A program made the position numbers and the translations under genes. The notes beneath the pieces are model-generated. The model had not been told where the DNA came from. It made no database searches and saw only the letters and a program-made list of their open reading frames with translations. DNA of 64,000 nucleotides from [Mycobacterium] crassicus. GTDB taxonomy: Bacteria > Actinomycetota > Actinomycetes > Mycobacteriales > Mycobacteriaceae. The DNA lies in contig NZ_CP084029.1 of NCBI RefSeq assembly GCF_020181615.1, positions 2,033,882-2,097,881 on the forward strand, written 5' to 3'. Of the stretch, positions 60,857 through 64,000 are shown piece after piece (position 1 is the stretch's first letter; every line of letters begins with the position of its first letter).

Positions 60857-61309
60857 GTGACCATCAACCCGCACCGCGACGAGATCGCCGACTATCTCCG
60901 CCGCGCTTCCTGCCACTTCGGCCACACCTTTCGTGAGGAGCGGGACGGGCTGTCCGTGGACGAGGCCGCCGAGAAGCGGGATGTTGGACGCGATCAGGTG
61001 GCGTCCTGTCGCCGCGCCGTGTACCGGGTACTCGCCGGAGAGTTCTCCGCCAACGAGACGCAGGCCACCTACGACGAGGCCGTGTATCGCGCGCTGCTGC
61101 ACTTCCGTGGCGAGATGTCGGTTGGGCTGCGTCAGTACGTGCTCGGGCAGCTGACGCGGTTCAAGGCCGAGTGGTTGCCCGATCTGAAGGTAGAACCATT
61201 GCAGTGCCCATACGCCGTCGGGAGCCCAGCGAAGGCAGGCGCGGTTAAAGTCCGGGAACCACGCGTGTGCCCCGACTGCCACACGGCGCACGCGGGGGAT
61301 TGCTGGTGA
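60857..61309 (+). CDS. Unrecognised HTH / zinc-finger accessory protein
   Basis: The 150-residue protein starts at GTG 60857. A helix-turn-helix-like segment, LSVDEAAEKRDVGRDQVASC, lies at about 33-52, and the C-terminus ends VCPDCHTAHAGDCW with a cysteine-rich knuckle preceded by a lone Cys in PLQCPYAVG. I do not recognise the family. Codon use is less GC3-biased than in the core genes. It lies 264 bp upstream of the nuclease gene on the same strand and may regulate it or belong to the same element. Confidence 0.55.
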   Translation: MTINPHRDEIADYLRRASCHFGHTFREERDGLSVDEAAEKRDVGRDQVASCRRAVYRVLAGEFSANETQATYDEAVYRALLHFRGEMSVGLRQYVLGQLTRFKAEWLPDLKVEPLQCPYAVGSPAKAGAVKVREPRVCPDCHTAHAGDCW

Positions 61310-61534
61310 TTGGGTATACCGCAGGGATGCGTCTGCCGCCGGGGCTTGCATGAGCGAGCTGGGGAGGGACCAGGGATAAACAAGCCCAACTGCCCGTGGA
61401 ATTTGCGGGACGGCGTGCTGGCGTGGCTGTACGGTCTGTGGGTCGACGGGATCACCATGGCTGAGGCCCGGAAGGACAGGGGCGGTGTCGCGAGACGTTC
61501 GTCGATGATCGGCAGGGCACGCAAGACGCGCTGA
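61310..61534 (+). CDS. Possible small accessory ORF
   Basis: This is a 74-codon frame starting at TTG 61310 right after the previous stop. The second half, NLRDGVLAWLYGLWVDGITM, is a plausible folded segment with Trp and hydrophobic residues, while the first half is unconvincing. A downstream in-frame start is not obvious. It may be a real small gene of the accessory locus or chance. Confidence 0.3.
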   Translation: MGIPQGCVCRRGLHERAGEGPGINKPNCPWNLRDGVLAWLYGLWVDGITMAEARKDRGGVARRSSMIGRARKTR

Positions 61535-61573
61535 CTTGGACAGCGCCAATCGTAATTTTGGCGGACATAGACG

Positions 61574-62722
61574 ATGACGAGCGATCCTGTTCAGCAAGAA
61601 CAAGACTCGGTTTTGTTCGGCCCCAATGCGCCGAGTGCTCGGGCGTGGCCACGCGTGCCTGATGCCTGGGCTGACAATCCGCACATTCTACGGTGGTGGA
61701 CTCCTGCGTGCGACAAAGCGATCAGTGAGCTGATCCGACGCTGGCACTGGCACTATCCGTGGCAGCTGTCAGACGCAGTCGCCACGGTCGTTGGCAAGTC
61801 CACCATTGACCGATGGGCCGCGGAGGACCCGAAGTGTCGCCACTACGCCTACTACAACGTGTTGATGTATTTCGGCATCGCCCGTGCGCGACGGGTCGGT
61901 CTGGAACGCGCAATGCCGATGCCGCGGGAACGAGTCTGCCTACTGTGCGATACCGGCTTCGACGAGGATCAGGTGCCGATGAGCCAGGTCCGGCGCCTCG
62001 GCAGCCTCGACATCGTTGATTACTGTAAGGACTGCTTCAGCAGTGCGGCTTACGGCGGTGACGTCAACGATCCCCGGATGACCGCCCGTGACGTTGAAAC
62101 CTACATCCAGCGGCTGGCACAGATCACCGACGCTGTGCCTACCCAGAATTTTTTCGACGAAAGCGGCGTGTACCTGGGCTGGGACTGCGAAACCCGGACG
62201 CGGCTACTACTTCTCGCAGCGGATCGGCCATTTCCTGAAGTGGTCAAGCGCACCCACGGCAGCTGGCTCGCCGCACTCACCGCGGCAGGCATCCTCGATG
62301 GCGGCGTCCACAAGACCGCACGCGGACATCGCGCGCTTGCCGTTGACGGCCACGTCTGTCACTCCCTCGGGGAGAAAACGATTGACGACTGGTTAGCCCT
62401 TCATGACGTGCCTCATGAGCGGGAGCCGTCGTATCCCGGTAGCAACTATCGGGCCGACTTTCTGGTAAATGGCAAATTCGTGGAGTACTTCGGCCTGGCT
62501 GGCGACGCCGAGTACGACGAGAAGATCCGACGTAAGCGCGCCCTGGCCAAGTCCTACCACCTGGACTTGGTGGAGATCAGCCCGAAAGACCTCGCCCACT
62601 GGGGTGTGGCGCAGAAGCGGATCGCCACCAAACTTGGGATCGAACTCCTTTCGGAAGGTCAGGTCGTCGGCCGACGGCGTGTGATCACTTCACGCCGTGC
62701 GTCGATCGACCCGGCTCCGTGA
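61574..62722 (+). CDS. Zinc-finger, homing-repeat and PD-(D/E)XK-like nuclease
   Basis: The 382-residue protein is not one I recognise as a named gene. Its regions can be read in order. An N-terminal helical part contains LSDAVATVVGKSTIDRWAAE, an HTH-like segment at about 66-83. A four-Cys zinc ribbon uses C122/C125 and C151/C154. A segment, EVVKRTHGSWLAALTAAGI (about 222-240), resembles the homing-endonuclease-associated HNH repeat. A C-terminal nuclease core has E267 (SLGEKTIDDWL), D295 (YRADFLVNG) and E304 (VEYFGLAGDAEYDEK), the E-D-ExF pattern of a PD-(D/E)XK family with EYFGL signature. It is probably a DNA endonuclease of a mobile or defence locus. Confidence 0.6.
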   Translation: MTSDPVQQEQDSVLFGPNAPSARAWPRVPDAWADNPHILRWWTPACDKAISELIRRWHWHYPWQLSDAVATVVGKSTIDRWAAEDPKCRHYAYYNVLMYFGIARARRVGLERAMPMPRERVCLLCDTGFDEDQVPMSQVRRLGSLDIVDYCKDCFSSAAYGGDVNDPRMTARDVETYIQRLAQITDAVPTQNFFDESGVYLGWDCETRTRLLLLAADRPFPEVVKRTHGSWLAALTAAGILDGGVHKTARGHRALAVDGHVCHSLGEKTIDDWLALHDVPHEREPSYPGSNYRADFLVNGKFVEYFGLAGDAEYDEKIRRKRALAKSYHLDLVEISPKDLAHWGVAQKRIATKLGIELLSEGQVVGRRRVITSRRASIDPAP

Positions 62723-62950
62723 CCGTCATAGCCCGGCCAGCAGATCTCACCTGGATCGCCGCGGCCCGGAGTTTGTTCCATCTCGACTGTTCCGAAACTG
62801 TGGGGATAGAACGGTGGGGATAGATCAGTAGGTTTCATTCATCGGGAACACGCCAGAGTCGGACTGGGACCATGCAGAGCTAGCGTGCCGATCGGGGTCA
62901 GGCGACAGGATCACTGCTCTTGGCGTGACTCATATGCGGCGGGCAGTGTT
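62723..62950. other. Accessory intergenic region
   Basis: Between two converging accessory genes, 228 bp show no gene. GTGGGGATAGA occurs twice, at 62800 and 62814, 14 bp apart. Nothing else is supported. Confidence 0.3.
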
Positions 62951-63658
62951 CTAGGCATGCGGAGTGATCGCGACAGCGCTCGCCTTCAGGTTATTGAGCG
63001 CCTGTACCAAACTGTCGACCGCAGAGACCAATTCGTCGCGGAGCACCGATATCTCATCGTCGTCAACGCCGCCGTCGTCTGTTGGGTCTTCTTCCCCATC
63101 CCAATCTTCATCTTCGGTGGTGCCTGACGCCGCACGCATTCGGGAAAATCGTCGAAGGTGCCGGAGCGACCGCTGGTATTCATCGTCAGCTACATCCTGG
63201 CCGAGCCGGATCCACTCTGCCTCTCGTGCGGTCGCGGAGGCGGCAGCCAGTGCCACGGCCAAACGCACAACTCGATAGGCGCCTCCATCAACAGAGCATG
63301 CTCCGGCCAGCACCCCGATGTCTGCAGTCTCGTGCTCAGACGGAGCCTTCGTTCCATCGAAGATCCCCAGTCGTCCCCACGGTTTGTAGGCCTCTTCGAG
63401 CCGAGTCAGTGCGGCAAACACCTCATCAAAGCTCTGAAATGGATAGCGATGGACTGGGAGGTAGCCGCGATGGGCCCAGACTTGAAGAATCACTTCGGAG
63501 ACCTCTGCCTTCAGGGTCGCTTCATGTTCGGGTGGGCAACCTTCAACCTTCGCCAAGAGCTCTGCAAGGTATTGCGCCATCCAGTTTCCAAGTATGTCGC
63601 GGTCCCGCAGTTCGGCAGCCAGTCGCGTTCCCAACGAGAGAACGTCGTCAGAGTTCAT
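62951..63658 (-). CDS. Unrecognised accessory protein, downstream gene of pair
   Basis: From ATG 63658 the protein has 235 residues and begins MNSDDVLSLGTRLAAELRDR. The first 60 residues are helical with the pattern DILGNWMAQYLAELL. A middle region (about 105-165) contains DIGVLAGACSVDGGAYRVV and a long Ala-rich helix. A very acidic linker (TEDEDWDGEEDPTDDGGVDDD) precedes a C-terminal helix. I have seen this N-terminal pattern in uncharacterised actinobacterial proteins but cannot name a function. It overlaps the upstream gene by 11 bp; ATG 63670 is an alternative start. Confidence 0.6.
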   Translation of the reverse strand: MNSDDVLSLGTRLAAELRDRDILGNWMAQYLAELLAKVEGCPPEHEATLKAEVSEVILQVWAHRGYLPVHRYPFQSFDEVFAALTRLEEAYKPWGRLGIFDGTKAPSEHETADIGVLAGACSVDGGAYRVVRLAVALAAASATAREAEWIRLGQDVADDEYQRSLRHLRRFSRMRAASGTTEDEDWDGEEDPTDDGGVDDDEISVLRDELVSAVDSLVQALNNLKASAVAITPHA

Positions 63659-63917
63659 GTACTTCACCATCTTGTCCGTAGATGTAGTACATCGCGGATG
63701 GCTCGGGATTACCGCGCTGGTCGTTGTCTTCGTCATCGCCGTGTCGATGTCGGAATGACGGGTCGGCGCTTGAGTACCGGCGGATCTCAACTTCGACCAG
63801 CAGCGACATCTTCTCGGCCCTTAAAAGTTCACGCAGAAAAACGGGATCGATCGTGAGTTCATCGCCCGACGCTCCGGCTCTCTCATGCTGACCAATGGGC
63901 CGTGGGGTCTGCTGCAC
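63648..63917 (-). CDS. Unrecognised small accessory protein, possibly truncated by IS
   Basis: The 89-codon frame from GTG 63917 contains DPVFLRELLRAEKMSLLVEVEIRRY and ends with MYYIYGQDGEVHEL. A start at ATG 63812 would leave 54 residues. The frame stays open toward an insertion sequence that begins within tens of bases upstream, so a longer gene may have been cut. It overlaps the next minus-strand gene by 11 bp, which implies an operon. Confidence 0.5.
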   Translation of the reverse strand: MQQTPRPIGQHERAGASGDELTIDPVFLRELLRAEKMSLLVEVEIRRYSSADPSFRHRHGDDEDNDQRGNPEPSAMYYIYGQDGEVHEL

Positions 63918-63919
63918 GG

Positions 63920-64000
63920 ATAGGTGACATCTGAGTTGGCTTGCCCTGTGGGGTGGGCTGGAAGGATGTCCTTGTGCCCAGGCCTTATCCGAAAGAGTTC
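63920..64000 (+). mobile_element. Left end of an IS3-family element (cut by window edge)
   Basis: The transposase-like start at 63974 and the abrupt change of context after 63917 suggest an IS begins at about 63920-63930. Terminal inverted repeat bases cannot be confirmed because the other end is outside the window. Confidence 0.45.
63974..64000 (+). CDS. IS3-type transposase OrfA, first nine codons
   Basis: GTG 63974 opens VPRPYPKEF and runs off the window edge. The R-x-YPKEF start is common for OrfA of IS3-family elements and related HTH transposases (continuing usually with RDDVV-like text). With nine residues the call rests on this motif and on GAAGGATGTCC just upstream. Confidence 0.5.

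Noticed and set aside
62885..63127. 80-codon plus-strand ORF with a hydrophobic C-terminus
   Set aside because: Overlaps the 3' end of the acidic minus-strand gene; the apparent hydrophobic segment is the complement of acidic codons (GAT/GAC/GAA read as ATC/GTC/TTC).

Overview
This window is high-GC actinobacterial DNA whose gene content and order match the mycobacterial chromosome block running, in M. tuberculosis numbering, from about Rv2205c down to Rv2143. It carries mycobacteria-specific genes (mmpS3, mptA, pimB', lppM, pknL, ripC, wag31) and the complete dcw (division and cell wall) cluster. It is not M. tuberculosis: the IS6110/PE_PGRS insertions of that block are missing, yggS is missing beside sepF, and foreign genes are present. 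A non-tuberculous Mycobacterium (sensu lato) is the best reading. The Rv numbers are assigned from memory of the families and gene order, not from a search.

Layout. (1) 1-8.1 kb: glycerate kinase end, erpA, adoK, asnB, then respiratory and envelope genes ctaC-ctaF-mmpS3 plus a membrane protein, and an extra PNPOx-family gene. (2) 8.1-12.4 kb, minus strand: ctaE-qcrC-qcrA-qcrB, joined by ATGA overlaps and closed by a U-tracted terminator. With ctaC/ctaF this encodes much of the cytochrome bcc-aa3 supercomplex. (3) 12.5-36.4 kb: trpD, a DnaQ/UvrC-like fusion, ripC, a string of envelope and lipid genes (pimB', fadD15, PlsC-like acyltransferase, GT-C mannosyltransferases, mptA, idsA2, lppM), RNase AS, aroG, pknL and its putative substrate, an MTHFR-like protein, a GNAT protein and a DUF3040 protein. 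(4) 36.4-58.4 kb: mraZ-rsmH-ftsL-pbpB-murE-murF-mraY-murD-ftsW-murG-murC-ftsQ-ftsZ-pgeF-sepF-yggT-wag31, mostly joined by 1-4 base stop/start overlaps. A DUF2249 gene is inserted on the minus strand just before wag31. (5) 58.4-64 kb: a phosphoribosyltransferase, then an accessory region with a nitrilase between imperfect 40-bp direct repeats, an IS481-like transposase remnant, an HTH protein, a zinc-finger/PD-(D/E)XK nuclease, an unrecognised two-gene operon, and the first codons of an IS3-type transposase at the right edge.

The most interesting signals are regulatory and mobile. In front of mraZ there is a six-fold helically phased TGGGG array (inverted) and a perfect 10-bp-period TGGGN triplet, the form of an MraZ operator. 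Between mraZ and rsmH lies a hairpin with the CUUCCCC loop of the mraW RNA motif, and that loop can pair with the rsmH ribosome-binding site. Between murG and murC a 59-bp MIRU-like element re-creates the ATGA coupling at both of its ends. A long inverted-repeat element lies between ftsQ and ftsZ. The nuclease locus and the two-gene operon in the right-hand accessory region are the best candidates for undescribed systems.
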